Origin: Lachnospiraceae bacterium UBA5899
Lineage (GTDB): Bacteria > Bacillota > Clostridia > Lachnospirales > Lachnospiraceae
Assembly (NCBI GenBank): GCA_002432425.1
Contig: DJEL01000056.1
Location: 1-64,000, forward strand
DNA length: 64,000 nucleotides
Direction: 5' to 3'
The notes under the pieces were generated by a model. The model was not told the origin of the DNA, did no database searches, and saw only the letters and a program-made list of their open reading frames with translations. Position 1 is the stretch's first letter. The number at the start of each line of letters is the position of its first letter. Below, one piece after another: positions 9,082 to 17,642 of this stretch. Made by a program: the position numbers and the translations under genes.

Positions 9082-9150
9082 GTCGGCTCCTTTCTGTTTC
9101 CTGATTTCGCAGGGTAGTTTCCCCCTGCGAACGGTTTCCCCGTTCCGTTT

Positions 9151-10929
9151 TTACATTAAATGCAGCTTCTTTGCCGCCTTTACCATAAGATAGCCCTTGG
9201 GCAGCTCCCGCAGTTCTTTTTCACTGATGCCCCTGAAAAGGATTTCCAGTACAAAGTATACCACGCAGCCCACTAAAACAGCCGGGATGAGGGCAATGGC
9301 ATTCTGCATTCTGCCGGGATATTCTCCGCCGCCCATAAGCGCATGGATACCGGCGTAAGTACCGTAAGCAGCCAGTCCCATAAAGACGGAAGCCACAAAG
9401 GGTACAATAAAAGTCTTAAAAATTTCCTGTCTGTAATGCATGTACCTGCGGATGGAACGCTGGTTTAAGAAGCACATCATGCCGGAATATACGATTTCCG
9501 CAATGACCAGCGCATACATATCCAGTCCGGTAAACAGTAAAAGCAGCGCCGTAATCACGGTCTGGATCACCAGCGCCACCGCAGCGTTCTTCACCGGTAC
9601 TCTTACCTGTCCGATACCCTGCAGAATGGAATTTGTCAGGGTTGACAGGGAATACAGAATAATGGATACGGCAAGCAGCATCAGCAGTCTGGATGCCATA
9701 TCAATGGAAACTTTCTGGGGGAACAAAAGCCAGGTAATGGGACGCGCCAGCACCGCAATGCCCACCGTGGCGGGAATGGCGATAAACATGGTGGTTTTCA
9801 CCGCCTGCGCCGTTTTCCTGCGGGCGCCTTTTATGTCCCCGCTGCCAGCCAGTGCCGATACCGTCGGCAGAATAGCGGAGGCTATGGCTGTGGAAATCGC
9901 AATGGGAATTTTGGAAATGACCACTGCCTTACCGGAAAAAATACCGTAGCGGGTGGATATTTCCGTGTTTTCCATGTTCTTTTTTTCTGCCGCTATATAC
10001 GTGTAAACAGTCTGATTAACCACTGTCGTCAGATTGTAAATTGCCGTGCTTAAAATAAAGGGAATAATCACACCGGTAATGGTTTTTATGATTTCCCCAT
10101 ACTCTTCCACCGGGTGCCTGTCGCGCTCGATGCGCCGGTAGATGGTGCCCTTGTTCAACAGATAAACCGCCCACATGAAAAGCAGGGCAATCAGTACGCC
10201 GGAGCCGGTGCCCAGCGCGCTGCCGATGGCACCGTAAAGGGCATGTTTCGTGTTCCATGCCTGCTGCTCGTCGGAAAGCACATAGGTCGCAATGCCGTTT
10301 TCATCAGTCTGCTCCTCTGCCATTTCCTGTACAACGGTGCTTCCGAGGCTTACGGAATGGTCGTCGTTTATCACATATTTATCCGTGGTGGAAAGCATCA
10401 GGATAATCAGAAGATACGCCGCGCCGATGCTGACCACGGCATTCAGTATCTGTTCAATAATCTGGGATACAGAGGTCTGCACCATGCTGCGGTGCGCCTG
10501 AAAATATCCTCTCAATACACCCAAAAGTCCGTACAGAAAAACCGTGGGGGCAAAAACTCTCACGACCTGCACCGCCGGTCCCCTGGTCAGAAAGCCCGCA
10601 CCGAAAAACAATACCATACTCGCCAGTCCGCCCACAATGAGTACATAATAAACCGCACAGGTAAATACCCTGTGTGCATTCCGGTATTCATGGGTGGCAA
10701 GTTTCTGGGCAATAACCTTGGAAATAGCGGACGGGATGCTGTAAGAAGATATCAGAAGTATCATGGTATAGATATTGTACGCTGCCTGGTAATAGCCGTT
10801 TCCTTCATCACCGATAACAGCAGCTAAAGGGCTTCTGTAAAGAAGCCCTATAATTCTGCAGATAATTCCGGCTGCCGCCAGAATTCCGGCCTGTATGATA
10901 AAACCGTTTTTGTTGCTACTTTTGCTCAT
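9151..10929 (-). CDS. SpoVB/MurJ-type polysaccharide flippase
   Basis: A 592-residue multi-spanning membrane protein of the MVF/MOP exporter superfamily. The N-terminus ('GILAAAGIICRIIGLLYRSPL', 'YYQAAYNIYTMILLISSY') is characteristic of SpoVB and related oligosaccharide or lipid II flippases. A loop of about 60 polar residues around 180-240 interrupts the helices. It probably transports lipid-linked cell-wall or spore-cortex precursors; whether it is SpoVB itself or the vegetative YtgP/MurJ-type paralogue cannot be decided here. It follows glgA at 55 bases. Confidence 0.85.
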   Translation of the reverse strand: MSKSSNKNGFIIQAGILAAAGIICRIIGLLYRSPLAAVIGDEGNGYYQAAYNIYTMILLISSYSIPSAISKVIAQKLATHEYRNAHRVFTCAVYYVLIVGGLASMVLFFGAGFLTRGPAVQVVRVFAPTVFLYGLLGVLRGYFQAHRSMVQTSVSQIIEQILNAVVSIGAAYLLIILMLSTTDKYVINDDHSVSLGSTVVQEMAEEQTDENGIATYVLSDEQQAWNTKHALYGAIGSALGTGSGVLIALLFMWAVYLLNKGTIYRRIERDRHPVEEYGEIIKTITGVIIPFILSTAIYNLTTVVNQTVYTYIAAEKKNMENTEISTRYGIFSGKAVVISKIPIAISTAIASAILPTVSALAGSGDIKGARRKTAQAVKTTMFIAIPATVGIAVLARPITWLLFPQKVSIDMASRLLMLLAVSIILYSLSTLTNSILQGIGQVRVPVKNAAVALVIQTVITALLLLFTGLDMYALVIAEIVYSGMMCFLNQRSIRRYMHYRQEIFKTFIVPFVASVFMGLAAYGTYAGIHALMGGGEYPGRMQNAIALIPAVLVGCVVYFVLEILFRGISEKELRELPKGYLMVKAAKKLHLM

Positions 10930-10984
10930 TTTAAATCAAATCCTAACCGAAACCCAGCAACCGTTCCGCTTTCTGTGCCGACTC

Positions 10985-12433
10985 TTAGCGGTCAATCAGC
11001 CAGTCATACATCTCCTGATATTTGCCTGCCGATACATGCCATGAGAAGTCTGCCGCCATGCCGCGGTCGATAATCTTGTTCCATTCTCTCTTCTTGTCGT
11101 AATATACATGCTCTGCATAGCGAATGGTGCGAAGCATTTCATGCGCATTGTAGTTGGCAAAGGAAAATCCGGTGCCGGTTCCTTCGTATTCGTTGTAGGG
11201 CTGTACGGTATCCTTCAGTCCGCCGGTCTCCCTGACAATGGGAACCGTGCCGTAGCGCAGGGCGATTAACTGGCTTAAACCGCAGGGCTCAAACAGGGAC
11301 GGCATAAGGTAGGCGTCGCATGCCGCATAAATCTTGTGGGAGAGGTCTTCGGAGTAATAAATATTGGCGGAAACGCGGTCCGCATACTTCCAGTCGAAGT
11401 GACGGAACATGTTTTCGTAGCGTTCTTCTCCGGTACCCAGTACCACAATCTGTACATTGTCCTGGCAGAGCTCATCCATTACATAAGCCACCAGATCGAG
11501 TCCCTTCTGGTCTGTCAGACGGGAAACGATACCAATCATGAACTTTCTGTCATCCTGCGCCAGATTCAGCTCTTTCTGCAGGGCGCGTTTGTTCTTTACC
11601 TTTTCCTTGCGGAAGGTAATGGGGTCATACTTGAACGGTATGTACGCATCCGTTGCCGGATTGAATTCGTCGTAGTCGATGCCGTTTACAATACCGCGGA
11701 GGTCATGTGCCCTTGCATTCAGAAGTCCGTTTAAGCCCTCGCCGTAGAAATCGGTCTTGATTTCCTCTGCGTATGTCTGGCTTACGGTGGTAATCGCATC
11801 CGCAAATACCAGACCGCCCTTTAAGAGGTTGGCATCCTTGTAGCATTCCAGTTTATCCGGTGTAAAGTAATAGTCCGGAAGACCCGTGATATTCTGTACT
11901 GCCTTTACATCCCATCTTCCCTGGAATTTCAGGTTATGGATGGTCATAACGGACTTTACGTTCCAGAAGAAGGAATTGCCGCGGAACCGTTCCTTTAAGT
12001 ACACGGGAATAAGACCCGTCTGCCAGTCGTGGCAATGAATGATGTCGGGTTTAAAGCCAATTAAGGGCAATGCGGAAAGCACGGCCTTACAGAAATAAGA
12101 ATATTTCTCGATTTCAAACAAAACATCATCCCCATAGGGTTTGAAACCGTTGAAATAATGCTCGTTGTCAATGAAGTAATACTGGATTCCGTCCACATTG
12201 GCACCCAATACCCCCACGTACTCCTCGTGCCAGTTGAAATCCATATAAAAATGTGTGATGTACTGCAGTTTCTCCTGCATCTGCGGTTTCATACAGGTAT
12301 ATCTCGGCAGAATAACCCGTACATCATAGTACTCTTTGTCAATACATTTCGGCAGTGAGCCCACAACATCCGCAAGACCGCCTGTTTTGATAAAGGGCAC
12401 GCCTTCCGATGCTGCAAATAAAATGTTCTTCAA
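10985..12433 (-). CDS. glgA: Glycogen synthase (ADP-glucose type, GT5)
   Basis: A 482-residue GT5 enzyme adding glucose from ADP-glucose to the non-reducing end of alpha-1,4-glucan. The ADP-glucose-binding motif 'KTGGLADVVGSLPK' lies at residues 17-30. The C-terminal Rossmann domain has 'GIVSRLTDQKGLDL' and 'LMPSLFEPCGLSQLIALRYGTVP'. The start codon is TTG at 12431-12433, with GGGAGGG seven bases upstream. No glgB, glgC or glgD lies nearby. An inverted repeat spanning its promoter and ribosome site is listed separately. Confidence 0.95.
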   Translation of the reverse strand: MKNILFAASEGVPFIKTGGLADVVGSLPKCIDKEYYDVRVILPRYTCMKPQMQEKLQYITHFYMDFNWHEEYVGVLGANVDGIQYYFIDNEHYFNGFKPYGDDVLFEIEKYSYFCKAVLSALPLIGFKPDIIHCHDWQTGLIPVYLKERFRGNSFFWNVKSVMTIHNLKFQGRWDVKAVQNITGLPDYYFTPDKLECYKDANLLKGGLVFADAITTVSQTYAEEIKTDFYGEGLNGLLNARAHDLRGIVNGIDYDEFNPATDAYIPFKYDPITFRKEKVKNKRALQKELNLAQDDRKFMIGIVSRLTDQKGLDLVAYVMDELCQDNVQIVVLGTGEERYENMFRHFDWKYADRVSANIYYSEDLSHKIYAACDAYLMPSLFEPCGLSQLIALRYGTVPIVRETGGLKDTVQPYNEYEGTGTGFSFANYNAHEMLRTIRYAEHVYYDKKREWNKIIDRGMAADFSWHVSAGKYQEMYDWLIDR

Positions 12434-12440
12434 AAGAAAT

Positions 12441-12487
12441 CCCTCCCATATCAGCTTAGTTTTTTTTATTATACATCAATGGGAGGG
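12441..12487 (-). promoter_or_regulatory. glgA promoter/RBS region with 9-bp inverted repeat
   Basis: Perfect arms CCCTCCCAT (12441-12449) and ATGGGAGGG (12479-12487) flank a TATAAT (minus strand, about 12469-12474). The lower arm is the glgA Shine-Dalgarno. In a transcript reading in from the upstream Spo0A-like gene the arms could pair and hide the ribosome site; a transcript from the local promoter would lack the upper arm. Confidence 0.5.
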
Positions 12488-12499
12488 TATTTTAAAGAT

Positions 12500-13021
12500 T
12501 TAATTTCGGTATTTCAGTCGGATACGATCCGCAATCAGGGCGATAAACTCGGAATTGGTAGGTTTTCCCTTGCCGGTGTTTATGGTATAGCCGAAAAGGG
12601 CATCCAGCGTTTCCATTCTTCCCCTGCTCCACGCCACTTCAATGGCGTGCCGTATGGCTCTTTCCACACGGCTCGGCGTGGTTCCGAAGCGCTTCGCGAT
12701 GGTGGGATACAGAATTTTCGTGATAGAGCTTAACATGGTGGTATCCTCCACGGACATCATGATTGCCTCCCGTAAATACTGGTATCCTTTGATATGTGCC
12801 GGCACGCCGATTTCATGTATCATATCCGTGACGTCCTGCTCCAAATCCCGCGTTTCCGCTTCTTTCTTTATTTCTTCGACCTTCGTTTTCTCCTGCGTCT
12901 TATCTTTTCCGGACGGAACCGTAATCATAATCTGGAATTCTTTGTCGCAGTTTATAAGCTGGCCCAGTATTTTGTATAACTTTTCATTATCTTTGGTGGT
13001 CATCAAGTTGAGTTGTTCCAT
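12500..13021 (-). CDS. Receiver-less Spo0A effector-domain protein
   Basis: A 173-residue protein. Residues about 60-173 are a full Spo0A C-terminal DNA-binding domain, with '[20 protein letters not shown]', '[15 protein letters not shown]', the recognition region '[20 protein letters not shown]' (115-134) and '[16 protein letters not shown]'. Residues 1-59 are not a receiver: no phospho-accepting Asp pocket is visible, only a short helix-like segment and a charged linker. Full-length Spo0A is about 260-275 residues. The location, downstream of recN-spoIVB, is where clostridial spo0A normally sits. No receiver sequence lies upstream, where a promoter and a terminator occupy the space. It would bind 0A boxes without phosphorylation control, as a competitor, constitutive activator or partner of a full Spo0A encoded elsewhere. 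Confidence 0.9.
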   Translation of the reverse strand: MEQLNLMTTKDNEKLYKILGQLINCDKEFQIMITVPSGKDKTQEKTKVEEIKKEAETRDLEQDVTDMIHEIGVPAHIKGYQYLREAIMMSVEDTTMLSSITKILYPTIAKRFGTTPSRVERAIRHAIEVAWSRGRMETLDALFGYTINTGKGKPTNSEFIALIADRIRLKYRN

Positions 13022-13069
13022 GATAACACCTATACCTTTCCTTTTTTCTGCAAAAAGTTTTCAAAATTT

Positions 13070-13099
13070 ATTATACAGTTTTGACGCAATTTGGCGCAA
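13070..13099 (-). promoter_or_regulatory. Promoter of the Spo0A-like gene with tandem 0A-box-like repeats
   Basis: Minus-strand TTGCGC (13094-13099), an 18-base spacer and TATAAT (13070-13075). On the plus strand two abutting 10-mers, TTTGACGCAA (13080-13089) and TTTGGCGCAA (13090-13099), cover the spacer and -35. Their cores differ from the Spo0A box TGNCGAA by one base and have the 10-bp periodicity of paired 0A boxes. Confidence 0.6.
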
Positions 13100-13144
13100 C
13101 CTGTACTCATCGCATAATATTTACAAATTCCGCATATTCAAAAA

Positions 13145-13196
13145 TACCATGGAATTTCGGGACGCATTGTGCTGTCCTTTGTCATTCCATGGTATT
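13145..13196 (-). terminator. Terminator of the GH5 lipoprotein gene
   Basis: A perfect 12-bp stem, ATACCATGGAAT (13145-13156) with its complement at 13185-13196, followed on the minus strand by TTTTTG. It lies 22 bases past the stop of the GH5 gene and isolates the Spo0A-like gene from it. Confidence 0.85.
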
Positions 13197-13218
13197 CCCT
13201 GTCTTATTATGCGAAATT

Positions 13219-14349
13219 TTACCGGTAATTCGCAAGCATGGCATGAAGCATTTCCGGATAATAGATTTTCCGGTTTCTTCTGTCAATCATGGCAAAATTC
13301 TCACTGCCGATGTTCGTGCCGTTGTTGTCCCATAAAAAGCAGGACATTTTATCGGCGGATGCCTTTTTTGTGTAATCCTCCGCCCAGGCAACGCGGTCTT
13401 CGTAGTTGTCCTTGTTGATGGCTCCCATTTCCCCGATGACCACGCCGTATCCGTTTTTCACAAACTTTTCGTAAAGGTCATCCAGAAAAGACAGCTCCGA
13501 TACCCTCTCCTCGGTCCACTCCGTATAACCGTTTGCGTTCATGGCAAAATCATACGGGGAATAGGCGTGCACGGAAAGCATCACTCTGTCCGCTTCGTCC
13601 TCCGGCATGGAAAAGACATCGGACAGGGCATTCTGGGCGGAAGCGGCATTGCTCGGCACCATCAGGTAGCGGGTTTTGTTGTAATGTTCCCCGCTCCGCA
13701 CCGTATCCACAAAGATCTGGTTCATTTCCACGATGCAGCGGATGGACTCCAGTCCGTCCGGGTCGTTTTCCGTAAACCACCATTCCTTGGCGGTGTTAAT
13801 CAGCCGCGGTTCGTTCATGGACTCGAAAATCAGTCTTTCGTCATAGTCCTTAAACCGCTCGCTTATCTGGGTCCAGACGGCGGCAAGATATGCCTTTCCG
13901 TTCTCTAAATTTTCCTCGGAAGGAAAATATTTTTCACAGTCGTGATGGGAATTCAAAATCACATACATGCCCGCATCCAGTCCGTAGTCCACAACCTCCT
14001 GCACCCGGTTCATCCATATTTCGTCAATGGTGTAGTCGTCATTCATATGGCTGCTCCAGGTCACCGGAATACGAATGCTGGTAAAGCCCGCTTCCTTCAC
14101 ATACTCTATCATTTTCTTTGTGGTCTTGGGCTGTCCCCAGGCAGTTTCCGCATTCAGAAGTCTGGTGCCGGTGGACTCCAGTGTGTTTCCGAGATTCCAT
14201 CCCAGCTTCAGGCTGTATGCAAAATCCACGGAATTGTCCGCTATTGGCAGGGTTCCGTTTCCTTCTCTTTCGTTTGCCTTGCTTCCGCACCCTGTGAGGC
14301 TTGCGAGCATACATGCCGTAAGCAGCAGGGTTGTTAAAAATCGTTTCAT
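13219..14349 (-). CDS. Secreted GH5 family glycoside hydrolase, lipoprotein
   Basis: A 376-residue protein with a lipoprotein signal peptide ending in a lipobox at 'SLTGC' (Cys21). The GH5 catalytic TIM barrel follows: 'LKLGWNLGNTLE', 'SIRIPVTWSSHM', acid/base Glu180 in 'FESMNEPRL', His261-Tyr263 in 'VHAYSPYDF', and nucleophile Glu307 in 'VVIGEMGAI'. GH5 enzymes of this kind are mostly endo-beta-1,4-glucanases (cellulases), with xyloglucanase or mannanase as alternatives. It probably acts at the cell surface on plant beta-glucan. The gene interrupts the usual spoIVB-spo0A adjacency and has its own terminator. Confidence 0.92.
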   Translation of the reverse strand: MKRFLTTLLLTACMLASLTGCGSKANEREGNGTLPIADNSVDFAYSLKLGWNLGNTLESTGTRLLNAETAWGQPKTTKKMIEYVKEAGFTSIRIPVTWSSHMNDDYTIDEIWMNRVQEVVDYGLDAGMYVILNSHHDCEKYFPSEENLENGKAYLAAVWTQISERFKDYDERLIFESMNEPRLINTAKEWWFTENDPDGLESIRCIVEMNQIFVDTVRSGEHYNKTRYLMVPSNAASAQNALSDVFSMPEDEADRVMLSVHAYSPYDFAMNANGYTEWTEERVSELSFLDDLYEKFVKNGYGVVIGEMGAINKDNYEDRVAWAEDYTKKASADKMSCFLWDNNGTNIGSENFAMIDRRNRKIYYPEMLHAMLANYR

Positions 14350-14460
14350 CCTATGCGTCCTTCCTGTGTCTGTTTTCTTCTGTTATGTTATAGTATACAA
14401 TATCCGGTGCAAAGGAAACAATCCCAAAGATTTCACATGAAAGGTGTGTTTTTTATTGTT

Positions 14461-15774
14461 TTATGCGCCGTGCTCTATCATGGACTCAATGAAGATGCCG
14501 TAGCCCTTGGTGGGCTCGTTCACAAGCACATGGGTAACGGCTCCCACCAGTCTGCCGTTCTGGATAATAGGCGCTCCGCTCATGCCCTGCACGATGCCTC
14601 CCGTTTTCCGGATGAGCTCCGGGTCCGTGACTTCCAGCACAATTTCCTTGTTTTTGTGGTTGGCATCCTGGTGCATTTCCTTGATTTGGATGTCATAGTA
14701 CGCAGTCTCGCTGCCTATGGTGCAGAGTATCTTGGCATCTCCCAGCTCCACCTCCTGGCGCAGGGCTATTTTCATGGGCTCCGCGGTTATTTTTTCCAGC
14801 ATTCTTTCATTGCAGACACCGTAAATGCCCTGATTGGAGTTTTCGGTGATTTCTCCCAGAATGTTGCGCTCGGAATATTCTATCATGCCCGTCATTTCCC
14901 CGGGATTTCCCCTCTCTCCTTTGCGGACGGCTATAATCCGGGTTTCATAAAGGGTTCCGCTTTTTACCTCCATGGTGATGCCGGCATCCACATCGCTGAT
15001 GCCGTGCCCCAGTGCGCCGAAATTTCCTTCGCTGTCTATAAAAGTCATGGTGCCGATACCCTGGGCATTGTCCCTGACCCAGATACCGATTTTATATTCG
15101 CCCGCCGCATTTTTCTCCGGTATGACCGTAATATCCATGGTTTCGTCATCCCTCCTTACGGTCAGCGTTATCTTATTTCCGCCGGAATTTTCCACCATGG
15201 AAATAAACTGCTTTTTGTCCGTGACCTCTTCCCCGTCCACAGCTAAAATGTAGTCCCCGGTTTTTAATAAGAATGCCGCCGGGGAAACCGTCGTCCGGTC
15301 CGGGGTCTTAAAATCCCCGATGCCGATGACCATAACGCCCTCCGTTTTCAGGTAGATACCGATTGGAAGTCCCACCGGCGTCAGCGTCTTGTCTTCAATG
15401 ACCTGCACGCCCACCTGCTTGAACGGAATGATGCCGAACAGCTTCAGCTCCATCCGGTAGGTTTCTTCTTTTTCCGCCTTCATGGTGACAGGCTCCCGCA
15501 AATCTATGCGGATGCTGTCCGCCGGAATATTGCTTTCCCTGCCTCCTGCCACCGGCACTCCGTTTTCCTGCTCCCTCTCCCACAGGGTACCGTCTGTTTT
15601 TTTGATAATTCCTTCCACCGGAACGCCAATGTCTATCACCTGTTCTTCTCCCCTGCGAAGTTTTATATTATCGGGAATTTTTCGGTAAACCCCAAGCAGC
15701 CACAGCAGGCAGAGGGTAAAAACCGTCAGGACAAGCGCCGTCCACAGACAGCCTTTGTATATTTTTTTCCGCAA
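14461..15774 (-). CDS. spoIVB: SpoIVB, sporulation signalling serine peptidase (S55)
   Basis: About 437 residues: one N-terminal membrane segment, a PDZ domain at about residues 160-250 ('GIYLKTEGVMVIG', 'DYILAVDGEEVTDKKQF') and a C-terminal S55 peptidase domain. The latter has 'GALGHGISDVD' (catalytic His) and 'GGIVQGMSGAPIIQNG' (catalytic Ser near residue 400), then 'GAVTHVLVN'. SpoIVB is secreted from the forespore and cleaves SpoIVFA to trigger sigma-K processing in Bacillus. A GTG at 15783 leaves the AAAGGA ribosome site only one base away, so the TTG at 15774 is preferred, though not certain. It follows recN across a terminator. Confidence 0.93.
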   Translation of the reverse strand: MRKKIYKGCLWTALVLTVFTLCLLWLLGVYRKIPDNIKLRRGEEQVIDIGVPVEGIIKKTDGTLWEREQENGVPVAGGRESNIPADSIRIDLREPVTMKAEKEETYRMELKLFGIIPFKQVGVQVIEDKTLTPVGLPIGIYLKTEGVMVIGIGDFKTPDRTTVSPAAFLLKTGDYILAVDGEEVTDKKQFISMVENSGGNKITLTVRRDDETMDITVIPEKNAAGEYKIGIWVRDNAQGIGTMTFIDSEGNFGALGHGISDVDAGITMEVKSGTLYETRIIAVRKGERGNPGEMTGMIEYSERNILGEITENSNQGIYGVCNERMLEKITAEPMKIALRQEVELGDAKILCTIGSETAYYDIQIKEMHQDANHKNKEIVLEVTDPELIRKTGGIVQGMSGAPIIQNGRLVGAVTHVLVNEPTKGYGIFIESMIEHGA

Positions 15775-15802
15775 TCCGCACACTTCCTTTCCGCAACACT
15801 AA

Positions 15803-15833
15803 AAAAAGAGTACCCATGATGGATACTCTTTTT
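15803..15833 (-). terminator. Terminator downstream of recN
   Basis: A perfect 10-bp stem (15803-15812 with 15824-15833, loop 11) with a seven-T tail on the minus strand, 45 bases past the recN stop. Confidence 0.85.
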
Positions 15834-15877
15834 CTTACTACTATTGTTAGCAATTTTTATGACTCTAAACGGGAAAC

Positions 15878-17557
15878 CTATATTTTTTTCTGCTTTATGT
15901 TTTCCGCCTGTTTTCTTAATTCTCCGGCATTTTCCAGTGCTTTTTCGGAAAGACTGTCCGCTCCCAAAAGCCGCGCCAGTTCTTCCTTTGTGCCTTCTTC
16001 GGAAAGTCTTCTGATTTCCGTCTGGGTGCTGCTGCCGTCCGTTTCCTTTTCAATCACAAAATGGCTGTCCGCCATCGCCGCTATCTGCGGAAGGTGCGTA
16101 ATGCAGATGACCTGATGCGCCTCGGAAAGACGGCTTAATTTTTCGGAAACCCGCCATGCGGTCCTGCCGCTGATACCGGCATCGATTTCGTCGAAAATCA
16201 GGGTGTCTACCGCATCCTTTTCCGCCAGTACTGCCTTAATGGCAAGCATGATACGGGAAAGTTCACCGCCGCTGGCAACGGCTCCCAGACTTTTGGGTGC
16301 TTCGCCCGGATTGGTGGACAGTAAAAATTCCACATCATCCGCGCCGTCTGCGGACGGTTCCTTTGCCTTTCTGTCAATGACAAATTCTACGGTGAGGAAA
16401 TTCAAATCCACTAAGGACTTCTGTAAAATACCGGCAAGTGTTTCCGCGTTCTTATTTCTTAACTTTGTCAGTTTGCCGCAGACCTTTGTAAGCTCTGCTT
16501 CCTTCTTTTTTATTTTTTCATCCAGAGCGGCACGGTATACTTCGTAATCTTTCAGTTTTTCCGTTTTCTGTGCGATTTCTTCTCCATATGCCTTTACTTT
16601 TTCGATGGAGCCGCCGTATTTTTCTTTTAAGCGGTTCACCACATTCAGCCGTTCCTCCACCTGGGCAAACAGAGCGCCGTCAAATTCCATGCTTTCCATG
16701 TAATCGGCACATTCCCTGTTAAAATCGTTTAACAGCTCTTCCGTCTGCAGAAGGGCTTCCTGCATGCCGGCAAGTTTTTCGTCAAAATGCGCCACGCTGC
16801 CGATTTCCCGGACCGCACGTCCGATTAACGTGGATGCTCCTTCCTCTTCCCCGCCGGTAAGCCGGAAGGTCTGTCCCAGCGCTTCGCCGATTTTCTGACC
16901 GTTTACCATGAGGCTGTACTGCTTTTCCAGTTCCTCATCCTCTCCGTCCTTAAGCGCTGCCGTTTCTATTTCCTGCTGTTCAAAGCTGAGCAGCTCCAGC
17001 TCTCTGTCACGTTCCCTCTCATCCAGTGCCGACTCTTCTTTTTCTGCAAGCAGGTCTTTTCTTTCCTTATAAAGCTTTGCCGCCTCCGCTTTTAATTCTT
17101 CCGCTTCTTTTCCTGCGTAGGCATCCAAAATCTGCAGATGCTTCTTTTTCTGTAAAAGGGACTGGTGCTCATGCTGTCCGTGAATGTCAATCAGAAGCTC
17201 GGACAGCTCCTTTAGCTGTCTGGCGCTGACCGTTTCCCCGTTGATACGGCTGACGCTTCTGCCCTGGCTGATTTTGCGGGCAATGGTAACCGTTCCGTCC
17301 TCTTCGGGCAGATCCATTTCGGCAAGCTTTTGTGCTATGCGTTCCGAGGAGTCAAAGGTAAGCTCCACCAGAGCCGCTTCCGCTCCCCGTCTTATCATGT
17401 CCGGGCTTGCCTTGCCGCCCAGCGCCAGATTGACGGAGCCGAGCAGAATGGATTTGCCTGCGCCGGTTTCACCGGTCAGGATATTGAGCCCTCCGGTAAA
17501 ATCCACCTCCGCCTCTTCTATGAGTGCCAGATTTTTCACATGTAAACTTACTAACAT
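15878..17557 (-). CDS. recN: DNA repair protein RecN
   Basis: A 559-residue SMC-like ATPase. It has an N-terminal Walker A 'LTGETGAGKSIL' (about residue 30), central coiled-coil arms rich in Glu/Lys (about 150-370), the ABC signature region 'VASGGELSRIMLAIK', and Walker B/D-loop 'TLIFDEIDAGISG'. RecN helps present double-strand break ends for recombination. It sits between argR and spoIVB, the conserved Firmicutes order argR-recN-spoIVB. Start ATG is preceded by GGAG. Length is normal. Confidence 0.96.
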   Translation of the reverse strand: MLVSLHVKNLALIEEAEVDFTGGLNILTGETGAGKSILLGSVNLALGGKASPDMIRRGAEAALVELTFDSSERIAQKLAEMDLPEEDGTVTIARKISQGRSVSRINGETVSARQLKELSELLIDIHGQHEHQSLLQKKKHLQILDAYAGKEAEELKAEAAKLYKERKDLLAEKEESALDERERDRELELLSFEQQEIETAALKDGEDEELEKQYSLMVNGQKIGEALGQTFRLTGGEEEGASTLIGRAVREIGSVAHFDEKLAGMQEALLQTEELLNDFNRECADYMESMEFDGALFAQVEERLNVVNRLKEKYGGSIEKVKAYGEEIAQKTEKLKDYEVYRAALDEKIKKKEAELTKVCGKLTKLRNKNAETLAGILQKSLVDLNFLTVEFVIDRKAKEPSADGADDVEFLLSTNPGEAPKSLGAVASGGELSRIMLAIKAVLAEKDAVDTLIFDEIDAGISGRTAWRVSEKLSRLSEAHQVICITHLPQIAAMADSHFVIEKETDGSSTQTEIRRLSEEGTKEELARLLGADSLSEKALENAGELRKQAENIKQKKI

Positions 17558-17642
17558 AGTTCTCCTTCTACCTTCTCTTTTTGTCTCCCTATGTCTGCCG
17601 TCTCTCCCGGCACGTTTAACCTTCCTGTCTGTGACTTTCCGT

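Noticed and set aside
16195..16206. 0A-box-like sequence within recN
   Set aside because: A single imperfect match inside coding sequence for the conserved Walker B region, far from any promoter.
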